Assembly: GCF_008710095.1 (NCBI RefSeq)
Contig: NZ_VYKJ01000016.1
Location: 36,277-100,276 of the forward strand
Length of the DNA: 64,000 nucleotides
Direction: 5' to 3'
Source: Affinibrenneria salicis
GTDB taxonomy: Bacteria; Pseudomonadota; Gammaproteobacteria; Enterobacterales; Enterobacteriaceae
The stretch's first letter is position 1; the number at the start of each line of letters is the position of its first letter. A model generated the notes under the pieces. The model made no database searches. It saw only the letters and a program-made list of their open reading frames with translations, and was not told where the DNA came from. Shown here one piece after another: positions 16,493-25,790 of the stretch. Made by a program: the position numbers and the translations under genes.

Positions 16493-17507
16493 TCAGAACG
16501 GCCTGATGCTGATGTGTTTTTTGTCGCAGGTCCAGTTATGTGCCGATAGGGTACATACTGTACGCGCTATCTTGTTAGCCATCCCCAGCACGGTTACGCT
16601 GGCTGGCCGTCTTTTCATCAGCTCTGTTACCCATGGATTTGGCTCTTTCGTCAGCAGCGTCGCTGCCCTTGTACCATGGATAAACAGCGTCTTCAGACAG
16701 GCATCACCGCGTTTACTGATGCCCGGGAGCCGCACCTTGCCGCCTGTACCAGTTTGATCAGGCACCAGACCGATGCAGGTCGCGTGAACGGAAGGTTCCC
16801 GCATCTATCATCATGGCGACAGCGGCGGTAGTGACCAGCGGGCCAATGCCCGGGATATCCATGAGCCGCTGACAGGCTTCATTCTGTTTCGCCCAGGCGG
16901 CAGGCAGTTTTTCAATGCTATCTATCTACATATCAAGGTCGCTGAGCCGTCGGTACTGGTCTTCAATCTGGTAAATAAGGAACGGCGGCAGATTTTCCTT
17001 CAGATGTTCATGTACCTCAGGCTTCGTCTTGTCCAGTGATAACCGGCTCTTACGCACCGTTTCGCCGAACACCGGCAGTAATCCATGCAGCACGTTGAGC
17101 TGTGCGGTGCGGAACTTCACCAACTGACGACGCATTTTCTGCAGCGACAGTGCGGCCTGCGGCTCTTCAGTTTTGACGGCGACAGCTTTAGACGGTTGCT
17201 GGATCGCCATCTAGATAGCGCGGCATCCATCACGTCATTTTTGTTGCCCATTATGAAGGGATTGACGAATTTGCCCTGTAACCTGAAGCAATCTGACCTT
17301 ATGCCCTAGCTTTTCCAGCTCACGGGCCCAGTACTGATAGCCACCGGGGACCTCCATAGCAATCAGATAAGATTCACGATTGCTGACATATTCTAGCAGT
17401 GCTTCGCGCTTAATCTGTTTATCGATAACTTCACCGGTATGCTCATCAATGAAGTGGATCTGCATCAGATGTTTTGCAATATCGATGCCAACAGGGGAAT
17501 ATTTCAT
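16493..17507 (-). pseudogene. IS110 family transposase, broken
   Basis: Three out-of-register pieces on the minus strand together make one IS110-type transposase. The N-terminal piece starts at 17507 (MKYSPVGIDIAKHLMQIHF, DEDD-type nuclease start, to about 17235), a middle piece covers 17210-16926, and the C-terminal piece covers about 16870-16493 (MDIPGIGPLVTTAAVAMM then, after a shift near 16,790, RLPGISKRGDACLKTLFIHG, the transposase_20 domain). At least two frameshifts and a stop break it, so it is inactive. Element ends could not be set, since IS110 elements lack terminal inverted repeats. Confidence 0.8.
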
Positions 17508-17988
17508 CTTGCTGCTCCTCCAGTTATCGGGGAGCTTTATGCGTACCGTATTGGGCATCATGATGCCGTAAAGCTGCGAGGATCCATTCCTCATCTGCTG
17601 AACCCTTCGCCGCTCTCAAATAGTTGGGATCAGTTCATCTCACTCATTGCTACGATTTTACTGGATTAATAACGTGTCCACTATTCGTTGGCAGGATTAC
17701 TGGAACGATGTCGACCGGGAGGAAAAACGGCGGATATACCACTAGGGAAATGGCAATTTCAGCATCGATGGAGAACAGATCAAGCTGGGTGAAAGGATGT
17801 TTAAATAGCGCTATCTCATGAATTAAGTCACTAGCCAATGGCTGGCGCAGGCTCTTACAGTCAGAGCTGTACATTTCGAAAATTCCGCTTAAGGGAAACC
17901 GGAGCGGGCTTTCTGCTAATCGGCGTCATTACCCTCAGCTATCCAATCCCACCAGTTACGCTTCTTCGACACATACTTCTCTTCAAAC
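17508..17988. other. 481-base stretch with no supported gene
   Basis: Contains the presumed upstream flank of the IS110 remnant and short plus-strand frames, one of which (around 17,673-17,744) reads WQDYWNDVDREEKRRIYH before a stop. That could be a fragment of a mobile-element protein but I cannot name it. Confidence 0.4.
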
Positions 17989-18075
17989 CTAAACCTTTGA
18001 CACCATATTCGGCGTCATTTCCTCCATATCGAATGCTTGCCGCGCGGCTTCGACCGCGGGCAGATAGCTTCGGGT

Positions 18076-18381
18076 TCATGCGCACAGTGCCTCGATGGGG
18101 TCTTTAAGCGTTCGGCCCAGCGGGGTGATTTCGTATTCAACGGCAATGGGTGAAGCAGTGATCACCCAGCGAACAACAATACCATTGCGTTGTAGCCGCC
18201 TGAGGCTTTGCGCCAATGACTTTTGGGTGATGACTTTCAGCTCGCGTTTGAGCTCATTAAAGCGCAACGGTTTTTCACATAGGGAAGCGAGGATCAGAAC
18301 GGGCCATTTATCTGCAATTTGCTCGAGTAGCAGACGATGAAGGCATTGAGTGGCGGAACAGTCTTCCGGTTTTTTCAGCAT
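18076..18381 (-). CDS. HxlR family regulator, cut short by an in-frame TGA
   Basis: A winged-helix regulator of the HxlR family (CLHRLLLEQIADKWPVLILASL, LRFNELKRELKVITQKSLAQSLRRLQRNGIV). The start MLKKPEDCS at 18381 has GAGGG eight bases upstream. The frame stops at TGA (18076-18078) after ALCA, but reading on in the same frame gives TRSYLPAVEAARQAF and ends at TAG (17989-17991). That tail has the usual HxlR ending, where a Trp often follows Ala, so a TGG-to-TGA change is likely. The DNA-binding core is intact, so the protein may still work. It is divergent from the flavin oxidoreductase gene, its probable target. Confidence 0.82.
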   Translation of the reverse strand: MLKKPEDCSATQCLHRLLLEQIADKWPVLILASLCEKPLRFNELKRELKVITQKSLAQSLRRLQRNGIVVRWVITASPIAVEYEITPLGRTLKDPIEALCA

Positions 18382-18483
18382 AGAGGTTCCCTCAGGGAAA
18401 CCAGGTGGCGTTGAGGTACCTGATTGACGAGTAATATGCATAATATACTATGAACGACGCCAACCTAACCGGAGAGTTAACCT
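18382..18483. promoter_or_regulatory. Divergent hxlR / flavin oxidoreductase promoter region
   Basis: A 102-base gap between the two start codons must hold both promoters. TGCATAATATACTATG near 18,436-18,451 looks like an extended -10 element for the oxidoreductase gene, and CGGAGAG is its ribosome-binding site. Confidence 0.5.
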
Positions 18484-19605
18484 ATGACCTCATCCAAAGC
18501 CGACATCCTGTTTCAGCCTTTCCATTTGAATAATCTGGTGCTGAAGAACCGTATCGTGATGGCGCCCATGACTCGTTCATTTGCAACTGACGGCGTGCCT
18601 GATGAAACAATTGCCGCCTACTACCAGCGTCGCGCCGAAGGTGATGTGGGCCTGATTCTCTCTGAAGGTACGGTGATAAACCGGCCTGCTTCACGTAATG
18701 ACCCCAAAATCCCCTTTTTTTATGGTGAAAAAGCGCTGGCTGGCTGGCAGCGCGTGATCGACCATGTTCACGCCGCCGGCGGCAAGATGGGGCCGCAGCT
18801 GTGGCACACGGGGTCAGTCAGCAGTTTTCTGACTGACTGGGTACCGGATACCGAGGTGGAAAGCCCATCAGGGCTGATTGCTCCAGGTCAACCACACGGT
18901 GTGGCAATGAGCGATGAGGCTATCGCCGACACCATAGCTGCCTTCGGTCAGGCTGCGGCCGAGGCCAAACGGCTGGGCTTTGACGTGGTGGAAATCCACG
19001 GTGCACACGGCTATCTGATCGATCAGTTTTTCTGGTCGGGAACCAATCAGCGCACCGACGGCTACGGTGGCGCAACCCTGAAACAGCGTGCACGTTTTGC
19101 ATCTGAGGTAATAAAGGCCATGCGCAAAGCGGTTGGCCCTGATTTCCCGCTTATTTTGCGCGTCAGCCAGTGGAAGCAACAGGACTATGCAGCGCGTCTC
19201 GCGTCAACGCCTGAAGCGATGGCAGACTGGCTGGTTCCGTTAGTTGACGCCGGTGTGAATATACTCCACTGCTCTCAGCGCCGGTTCTGGGAACCGGAGT
19301 TTCCCGATATCGACGGTGAAGGCGGGTTAAACTTTGCCGGTTGGGCGAAGAAACTGACCGGTGCAACGACCATCAGCGTTGGATCCGTTGGCCTTTCCAG
19401 CGACTTTATGGGCGCCTTTGCCGGTGAGGATGCCAAACCCGCCAGCCTCGATAACCTTATCGAGCGCTTGGAACGCAACGAGTTTGATCTGATCGCCGTG
19501 GGGCGCGCATTGCTGAGCGATCCGGACTGGGCAATCAAAATCCGTACGGGTAACCACGCAGCGCTGCAGGATTTTACCGTCGACGCGTTAAAGACGCTAA
19601 TCTAG
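18484..19605 (+). CDS. Old Yellow Enzyme family NADH:flavin oxidoreductase
   Basis: A 373-residue FMN enzyme of the alkene reductase (NemA/OYE) type. Seen motifs: FQPFHLNNLVLKNRIVMAPMTRS at the start, the active-site region EIHGAHGYLIDQF, TNQRTDGYGG, and the FMN phosphate loop GRALLSDPDW. OYE enzymes reduce activated C=C bonds of enones, or nitro compounds, with NAD(P)H. HxlR regulators often control such genes through electrophile sensing, and the divergent arrangement here fits. A variant arrangement is seen in the middle (LRVSQWKQQDYAARLASTPEAMADWL), typical of one enteric OYE subgroup. The gene appears intact. Confidence 0.88.
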   Translation: MTSSKADILFQPFHLNNLVLKNRIVMAPMTRSFATDGVPDETIAAYYQRRAEGDVGLILSEGTVINRPASRNDPKIPFFYGEKALAGWQRVIDHVHAAGGKMGPQLWHTGSVSSFLTDWVPDTEVESPSGLIAPGQPHGVAMSDEAIADTIAAFGQAAAEAKRLGFDVVEIHGAHGYLIDQFFWSGTNQRTDGYGGATLKQRARFASEVIKAMRKAVGPDFPLILRVSQWKQQDYAARLASTPEAMADWLVPLVDAGVNILHCSQRRFWEPEFPDIDGEGGLNFAGWAKKLTGATTISVGSVGLSSDFMGAFAGEDAKPASLDNLIERLERNEFDLIAVGRALLSDPDWAIKIRTGNHAALQDFTVDALKTLI

Positions 19606-19631
19606 CAAACTGACAGTGCAGTGGTGAGATC

Positions 19632-21521
19632 TATGAGGCCCGGGATGGGCGCGGCACCTGGATTTGCAACCAGTGCGGGGCCGGTGACGGCCTGAACTTG
19701 GTGGAAAAGGTTTTATCGCTGTCGGCGAAAGCGGCGGCGGAACGGGTGGCCGACCTGCTGTTGCCGCTGGTTAACTGCGCGGGGGATATCGTCAACGTGC
19801 AATTGATTAATGCCGCCGGGGACAAGCGGACCCTGGCCGGGGGCCAGGTCAAGGCGGCCTGTCACTGGCTGGCGGGCCAGGATAATGCCGTTATCTGGCT
19901 GACCGAAGGCTACGCCACCGGGTTGTCCGTGCACCAACTGACCGGCGAGACGGTCTGCGTGGCCCTCAGCGCCAACAACCTGGCCGCCGTGGCGCAGGCG
20001 TTGCGCGAATGTTACCCGGACGCGCGGCTGTTGCTGGCTGCCGAGAACGGCACCGGCCAGACCCGCGCCGTAGATACTGGGCGACTGGAACGACGTGTAC
20101 CAGCCGCAGGGCGCGATTGCGACGCAGGCGCAGTTGCTGGCGTTCAGCCAACCGGCCGTCACCAGCCCGTTTGATGCGCTCAGCGATGCCGACCTGAAAG
20201 CTATGAGCGCCAGCGAAAAGGCCGAGCTGTTGGCCGCGCATTATGGCAATATGCTGGCCGTGCCATCGCTCGGTGAAGAGATTTGCCGCTACGAACACGG
20301 GGCATGGCAGGTGTTGCCGCACCGCCAACTGTGCCGGGAAATCGCCGCGCTGTTCCAGACGGTGCGCGCGCCATTCTCGGCGGCGGGCATCAACGGCATT
20401 CTGGGCACCCTCAAGCTGATGGTGCCGCATATGGGCGAACTGGCCCGCCGCCTTATCGGCTTTCGTAACGGGGTGTTTGATACCGTCATCGGGCGGTTTT
20501 GCTGCCACCGCCAGGAGAACTGGTTGCGCACCGTCAACAGCGTGGACTATATCGCGCCCAAGGCCGGGGATAATCTGGCCGAGCATGCGCCGCACTTCTA
20601 GCTCTGGTTGACGCGGGCCGCCGGACAACAGGCCGAAAAGTAGGAGTGTATCCTCGCGGCGTTATTTATGGTGTTGGCCAACCGCTACGACTGGCAACTG
20701 TTCCTGGAAGTGACCGACCCCGGCGGCAGCGGCAAGAGCGTGATGGCCGCCGTCGCCAACCTGCTCGCAGGGCAGGACAATACCACCTCGTCCACCATCG
20801 ATACCCTGGAGTCGGCGCGCTCGAGTGCTCTTCCGTGGTCGGGTTCTCGCTGATTATCCTGCCCGACCAGGAGAAATGGAACGGCGACGGCGCGGGCATC
20901 AAGGCCATTACCGGCGGCGACGCGGTGGCCATCGACCCGAAATACCGGGATGCGTATTCCACGCACATTCCGGCGGTCATTTTTGCGGTCAACAACAACC
21001 CGATGTGCTTTAGCGACCGCAGCGGCGGCGTGTCCCGTCGCCGGGTGATCACCACCTTCCCGGATGCGATACAGGCCAATAAGCGTGATCCGCAACTGCT
21101 GACAAAAATCCGCGGTGAACTGGCGGTGATCGTGCGCCACCTGATGCCGCGCTTTGCCAACCCGAACGCGGCGCGCGCGTTGCTCCAGGCGCAGCAGAAC
21201 TTGGCGGAGGCATTGACGGTCAAGCGCCATGCCGATCCGCTGGTCGATTTTTGCGGCTACCTCGCGGCGCTCAGCATGCCGGTCGGGTTGTACATGGGGA
21301 ACGCCAATATTCGCCCGGCCAACCCGCGCCGTTACCTGTATCACGCTTACCTGTCGTTTATGGAGGCTCGCGGGCACCAACACCCGATGAGCCTGACGGT
21401 GCCGAATACGCTGTGTGAGTATGAAATCGTGCTGTTGAAACGCAAGACTAAGCAGGGAATGCAAACCAACCTAGCGTTGCGTGACGAGAGCGACGCCGAC
21501 TGGCTGCCGAAGTGCGACTAA
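19632..21521 (+). pseudogene. P4-type primase/helicase (alpha-like), truncated and frameshifted
   Basis: Consecutive fragments make a P4 alpha-like replication protein. The first (from 19632) starts inside the zinc finger (GTWICNQCGAGDGLNLVEKV), so the first CxxC pair is missing, and continues through the Toprim region. A shift near 20,085 leads to GDWNDVYQPQG; a stop follows EHAPHF at about 20,600; another stop follows at about 20,641; then a helicase part has Walker A DPGGSGKS, a shift near 20,825, and the D5-like part IIPAVIFAVNNNPM-like to LPKCD at 21,521. At least four lesions make it non-functional. It marks a decayed P4-like satellite. Confidence 0.82.
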
Positions 21522-21543
21522 CTGGCAGCGGTGCGATGACTTT

Positions 21544-21567
21544 AAACCGGCGAAAGCCGGTTTTTTT
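21544..21567 (+). terminator. Rho-independent terminator after primase remnant
   Basis: An 8-base stem (AAACCGGC / GCCGGTTT) with a GAAA tetraloop runs into a run of seven Ts. It is a textbook plus-strand terminator placed just after the primase reading frame. Confidence 0.85.
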
Positions 21568-21732
21568 ACGCTTATATTGCGGGGCTTACCGATTTATTAC
21601 CGCTTAAATATCTTGTTAATATATAAAACAGTGTCTTAGTTATCATTGTTCATGACTTGCACAAATATTTTTGTTTTGTACGCATAATTGTGTATTTTAT
21701 ATTTATCTAAGTTTAGTGAATTCTAAAATAAA

Positions 21733-22050
21733 ATGCCTGAAAACAGTTTAGCTCAACTTAAAGAAAGCGCCCAGGCAGCTTCAGGTTTGCTCAGGTCAAT
21801 GAGTAACCCCAGTCGGTTGCTGATCCTCTGTATGCTCATTGACTCTCCCGGTACGTCTGCGGGGGAACTAAGCAGAGTGGTCGGATTGAGTCCTTCTGCG
21901 ACGTCACAACATCTTGCGAGGATGAAGGCGGAAAATCTTATTGAATGCAAGCGGCTGGCACAGCGAATGAATTACTTCATCAAAGATGAGTCGGTTCGGA
22001 AGCTGGTAACAATCCTGAAAGAAATTTACTGCCCGGAGGTAGGACAATGA
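21733..22050 (+). CDS. ygaV: ArsR-type sulfur-responsive regulator YgaV
   Basis: A 105-residue winged-helix regulator that follows E. coli YgaV closely (LLRSMSNPSRLLILCML, SPGTSAGELSRVVGLSPSATSQHLARMK). The two cysteines used for persulfide sensing in the YgaV/BigR group are kept, Cys33 and Cys100. In E. coli YgaV controls ygaVP and responds to reactive sulfur. The stop overlaps the ygaP start. The operon is intact, but sits between two remnants of a P4-type primase, so it appears to travel as satellite cargo rather than in its E. coli chromosomal place. The A/T-rich leader 21,570-21,732 should hold its promoter. Confidence 0.88.
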   Translation: MPENSLAQLKESAQAASGLLRSMSNPSRLLILCMLIDSPGTSAGELSRVVGLSPSATSQHLARMKAENLIECKRLAQRMNYFIKDESVRKLVTILKEIYCPEVGQ

Positions 22051-22571
22051 GTGATAACACGGCTTCACCAGCCCAGATCCAGCGCCTCAGAGAGCGTGGG
22101 GCTGTCATCGTTGATATTCGTGAAACGGATGAGTTTCGCCGAGAACATATTGACGGCGCCATTTCTCTGCCGCTAACAGAAATTCAAGCGGGCAGACAAC
22201 TAGAAACGGCTTCAACACGCTATCCGGTGATTTTTCATTGCCAGGCCGGTACCCGTACAAAACAAAACGCTGATGTCTTGGCCCGTATGGTGAAGCCGAC
22301 GGAGTTTATGATCATGGACGGTGGGATCAACGCCTGGAAACAGGCCGGGCTGCCCACGGTACAGGATAAAAAACAAACCCTTCCTCTGATGCGACAGGTG
22401 CAGATCACTGCCGGGAGCCTCATTCTGGCCGGTGTAATTGCGGGTTACGGTGTCAATCCCGGTTTCTTTCTCTTGTCCGGTTTTATCGGCTCAGGGCTCA
22501 TTTTCGCCGGCGTCAGTGGCTGGTGCGGCATGGCAAATCTGTTGGTAAAAATGCCCTGGAACAGGCAATAA
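22047..22571 (+). CDS. ygaP: Membrane-anchored rhodanese YgaP
   Basis: A 174-residue protein, the same length as E. coli YgaP. Residues about 8-105 form a rhodanese domain with the catalytic Cys65 in FHCQAGTRT. Two membrane helices follow (about 117-160, ITAGSLILAGVIAGYG and FFLLSGFIGSGLIFAGVSG), and the ending MANLLVKMPWN is nearly that of YgaP. The enzyme moves sulfane sulfur and is thought to help export or detoxify sulfur/thiocyanate. It overlaps ygaV by four bases, so translation is coupled. Nothing suggests damage. Confidence 0.9.
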   Translation: MSDNTASPAQIQRLRERGAVIVDIRETDEFRREHIDGAISLPLTEIQAGRQLETASTRYPVIFHCQAGTRTKQNADVLARMVKPTEFMIMDGGINAWKQAGLPTVQDKKQTLPLMRQVQITAGSLILAGVIAGYGVNPGFFLLSGFIGSGLIFAGVSGWCGMANLLVKMPWNRQ

Positions 22572-22626
22572 CAATACCCGATGGGTGATTGCGGCGCATA
22601 GCACTAATCCTGGCCTGGCGTGCGTA

Positions 22627-22722
22627 CGAAAATGCAAGACTAAGCCCGGAGGCGATAAACCCATCGGGTTGTTAATTGGCGACGGCGAAGCCGATTTGTT
22701 ACCGAAGTGCGACAGGGGGTAA
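22627..22722 (+). pseudogene. Second P4-type primase C-terminus remnant
   Basis: A short frame reads KTKPGGDKPIGLLIGDGEAD then LLPKCD and a stop soon after. The end of the primase remnant upstream reads KTKQGMQTNLALRDESDADW then LPKCD. The shared ending suggests a second, mostly lost copy of the primase, in the same direction, just after ygaP. The match is short, so this is a moderate call. Confidence 0.5.
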
Positions 22723-22895
22723 CTTCCTTTCACTATTGGTGCTGCCGATCAATAAGGTGTTATTGATCTACAGAACCCATTGGAGGCTATTACAGCGGGC
22801 GGCCTATAGTCGGATTGAACACTGCGCCGCCGCCCAGCACCTGGGAACCTCAATGGCCGCGTCCACATGCGCATTCTATAATATGTCTTCACCAC

Positions 22896-22917
22896 ACCGG
22901 CTCCGGCCGGTTTTTTT
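22896..22917 (+). terminator. Terminator hairpin at the group II intron insertion point
   Basis: Stem ACCGGC/GCCGGT with a TCCG loop, followed by six more Ts. The intron begins three bases after the T-run. Group IIC-type introns favour sites just past terminators, so the hairpin may have been the target. Confidence 0.7.
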
Positions 22918-22920
22918 GTG

Positions 22921-24520
22921 GTGTGCCGGGCATGCTCAGCAGCTAGGGGGTGAAAGTCCCCTGTCCAGCTTGATGGTGGCGAAGGACTAGCGAAGCGCAA
23001 GGGCGTCGTCGTGAGGCGGGGTCTGAAGGAAGCGTGGAGCAAAACCATGACCTGACGAACAGAAACCCGATACAAGACCTACCCGGCTGGCGGAGCAAGC
23101 CAATGATTGCAAAGACCATAACCATCAAGAGCCGGGGTGGTAGATTGGGCAGGTGTGTGGCGAAAGCGGCAGAGCTTACCCCGGGAGGCCTGTCCAGCGT
23201 TCTGCATTCAGAACTGGGTGCATCGCAAGGTGCGCTGACCTGCGGACAGGAGTCAGCAGAGGGCATAGTAGGACAAGGTTGTCTGAAGGCCCGAACGGTA
23301 ATGAGTGACGAGTATCAGCAGAGGTTCTGACCGGTCATGCAGCAGAAAACGCATTGCGCCCCTATAGCGGAAGGACGGGGTGAGGCCCCGGAAGGTCGTT
23401 GTCAGGGGGCTGAAACCGTGCAGGCACCGACGAATGGAGAAAGTCCGCCGTCAACCGCATGGCTGATGGAAGCCATCTGTGAACCCGTCAATCTCAGGCA
23501 AGCCCTGAAAAGAGTAAAGGCCAATAAAGGCGCGGCAGGTGTAGACGGTATGAGCGCAAGCGAACTGCCGGACTATCTGAAGCATCACTGGCTGGAGCTG
23601 AAAGCGCAACTGCTGTCCGGCAGTTACCGCCCATCCCCTGTGAGAAGAGTCTCCATCCCGAAACCCGGCGGCGGCGAACGCCTGCTGGGTATTCCGGCGG
23701 TGGTGGATCGCTTTGTCCAGCAGGCGACGATGCAGGTGTTGCAGAGGCAGTGGGACAGCATGTTCTCTGAGCACAGTTACGGGTTCCTGAAAGCAGGCGT
23801 GATGGAAGCAGGGCTGGTAATGCCGATGACGGAAGGGACGCCGCAGGGTGGACTGCTGTCGCCGTTGTTATCGAATCTGCTGCTGGACGACTTCGACAGG
23901 GAACTGGAGAAACGCGGGCTGAAGTTCGCTCGTTACGCAGATGACTGCAACATCTACGTGAAAAGTGAACGGGCAGGTAACCGTGTGATGGCGGGGCTGA
24001 CGCGCTGGCTGAGCCGGAAGCTGAAGCTGAAGGTCAACGCGAAGAAGAGTGCGGTAGCGCGCCCTGACACGCGTAAGTTCCTGGGCTATAGCTTCAGAAC
24101 GGGCAGGAAGGTGTGGTGCGTGGTGTCGCCGGAGTCGGTAAAGCGGTTCAAAACGCGGGTAAGGGCGCTGACGGGGCGTAACACGGGAAGGAGTCTGGAG
24201 CAGCTAATCCGGCCGTTGAAGCGATACCTGACGGGATGGAAAAGCTACTACGGTCTGAACCAGTGGCCGTCGCTGATGCGCCCGCTAAACATGTGGATAA
24301 GGAGCAGGCTACGCTGCGTCCTGTGGAAACAGTGGAAAACAAGCCGCAGGCGCTTCGAAGAGTTACGTGTTCGCGGAATAGGGAAAGAGCTTGCGGTGCA
24401 GACGGTGGGAAGCTGCCACAGTCTCTGGCGAATAAGCTGTAGTCCGGGGCTGAATATGGCATTACCAAACAGTCTGTTCCTGAAACTGGGCCTGCCGGAG
24501 TTATAGTCAGGTGACGATAA
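22921..24520 (+). mobile_element. Group II intron, 3' end missing
   Basis: The 5' boundary is GTGTGCCGGG at 22921, the group II consensus start, followed by about 400 bases of structured RNA-like sequence (domains I-IV: AGGGGGTGAAAGTCCCC, GAAGGACTAGCGAAGCGC and so on) and then the intron-encoded protein gene. A domain V hairpin and a 3' splice site are expected after the protein gene, but the IS3 left end begins within 15 bases of the stop codon. The intron has therefore lost domains V and VI and cannot splice. Confidence 0.78.
23337..24506 (+). CDS. ltrA-like: Group II intron reverse transcriptase/maturase with internal in-frame deletion
   Basis: A 389-residue protein. N-terminal RT parts are present (LRQALKRVKANKGAAGVDGM, RRVSIPKPGGGERLLGIP, MFSEHSYGF), then the sequence jumps directly to LKAGVMEAGLV. 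In relatives about 60 residues lie between these points, including the RT3 stretch with the first catalytic Asp (VVDLDLEKFFD-like). The later motifs TPQGGLLSPLLSN and YADD and the maturase X domain (LKRYLTGWKSYYG, RLRCVLWKQWK) are kept. No HNH endonuclease domain is seen. The frame is preserved, but with one catalytic Asp lost it should be unable to reverse transcribe. It could keep some maturase activity, though the intron itself is truncated. Confidence 0.85.
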   Translation: MQQKTHCAPIAEGRGEAPEGRCQGAETVQAPTNGESPPSTAWLMEAICEPVNLRQALKRVKANKGAAGVDGMSASELPDYLKHHWLELKAQLLSGSYRPSPVRRVSIPKPGGGERLLGIPAVVDRFVQQATMQVLQRQWDSMFSEHSYGFLKAGVMEAGLVMPMTEGTPQGGLLSPLLSNLLLDDFDRELEKRGLKFARYADDCNIYVKSERAGNRVMAGLTRWLSRKLKLKVNAKKSAVARPDTRKFLGYSFRTGRKVWCVVSPESVKRFKTRVRALTGRNTGRSLEQLIRPLKRYLTGWKSYYGLNQWPSLMRPLNMWIRSRLRCVLWKQWKTSRRRFEELRVRGIGKELAVQTVGSCHSLWRISCSPGLNMALPNSLFLKLGLPEL

Positions 24521-25552
24521 ACTGAACTGCCCCGGAAATCCTGGAGACTAAACTTTTTGAGAGAGGTAAACAGGATGACCAAAAATATGCGTTTTTCCCC
24601 TGAGGTCCGTCAGCGGGCCGTCCGTATGGTTCTGGAAAGTCAGAGCGAATACCATTAATTATGGGCAGCCTTCAACTCCATTGCCCCAAAGATTGGCTGC
24701 TCGCCGGAGATGCTCCGCACCTGGATTCGCCATCATCTGGAGAAACGCAGCCTGCGTCACTAGCGCGATGAGCGACTGAAGGTGGATATACGGCGGGTGT
24801 ACGATGAAAACCACAGTGTATATGGAGTACGCAAAGTTTGGCGCCAGTTGCGTCAGGAGGGTATCAGCGTGGCCAGATGCACGATCACTAGGCTGATGAA
24901 GGTCATAGAGCTTGCTGGTGTGCGCCGGGGTAAAAAAGTGCGCACCATGGTTAGCCGGAAAGACGTTGCCGCAGGTGACCGGGTGAACTGCCAGTTCGTG
25001 GTAGAACGGCCGGAGTAGGTGTGGGTGGCTGATTTTACCTACATGTGCACCCGGCAGAGCTTTGCATACGTGGCCTTCATTATCGACGTGTTCGCCGGTA
25101 GTATGGGGTTCGTCGTCGATGGAAACGACGTTCGTGCTGGACGCCCTGGCGCAGGTGTTGTGGTTCAGATGCCCCTGCGGTGGCACTATCCATCACAGTG
25201 ATAAAGGCTCCCAGCATGTGTCGCTGGCGTACACGCATCGGTTTAAGTATGCAGAATTTCTGGTATCGACCAGCAGCACGGGTGACTCATACGACAACGC
25301 GATGGCAGAAAGCATCAACGGACTTTATAAAGCGGAGGTGATCTATCGTAAGAGCTGGAAAAACCGCGCCAAAGTGGAGTTAGCCACGCTGGCGTGGGTG
25401 GACTGGTATAACAACAGACGATTACTGGAACGACTGGGTCATATCACGCAGGCAGAAGCAGAACAGGCATATTACGCTTCCATCGGAAACGGTGATCTGG
25501 CAGCCTGAGTTCAAAGACAAAATACTCTCCCGGAAAACCGGGGTGATTCAGT
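24521..25552 (+). mobile_element. IS3 family insertion sequence, degenerate copy 1
   Basis: Left end ACTGAACTGCCCCGG and right end (complement) ACTGAATCACCCCGG form imperfect terminal inverted repeats at 24521 and 25552. OrfA begins at about 24575 (MTKNMRFSPEVRQRAVRMVL) but meets a stop at about 24656. OrfB pieces follow: IRRVYDENHSVYGVRKVWRQL (24,782-25,015), a TAG stop, then VWVADFTYM with the first catalytic Asp, a shift near 25,110, and the conserved end TGDSYDNAMAESINGLYKAE to 25,508. The element is thus inactive. No clear target duplication was found. A partial direct copy lies at 34,524-34,828. Confidence 0.85.
25062..25508 (+). pseudogene. IS3 transposase OrfB, C-terminal fragment
   Basis: A 148-codon open piece of OrfB in copy 1 of the IS3 element. 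It covers the later part of the DDE integrase core, including IHHSDKGSQHVSLAY (second Asp) and DSYDNAMAESINGLYKAEVI (the Glu region), and ends ASIGNGDLAA. The upstream part of OrfB is in another frame and has a stop, so no functional transposase can be made. Confidence 0.8.
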
Positions 25553-25650
25553 AACCAATCCTGCATACGATAATTTTAGTGATTTTTTTAAAACATGATA
25601 TTGAGCTAGACATCATTCATGAATTGTGAAATGCAAGCCCTATGCCACTG

Positions 25651-25679
25651 GCTTATATTCCTTAAAAAGGAATATAAGC
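25651..25679. terminator. Hairpin downstream of deoR-like gene
   Basis: Two perfect 13-base arms (GCTTATATTCCTT and its complement) around AAA. It lies in the 238-base gap between the IS3 element and the end of the DeoR gene; nothing else was seen there. No T-run follows on the minus strand, so termination is inferred. Confidence 0.55.
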
Positions 25680-25790
25680 TGAATTAAAAAAGTCACAATC
25701 AGAAATGCTCACGTTTATTGTAGAGACATTCAGTGTAACAATTATTATCCGGATTTTTTGAATTGGGTTGCTCAAAAAATTTAGGGAGTT

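Noticed and set aside
22749..22920. Possible small satellite protein between the second primase remnant and the intron
   Set aside because: One frame reads GGYYSGRPIVGLNTAPPPSTWEP-like sequence, but it has an early stop and no start codon or ribosome-binding site.
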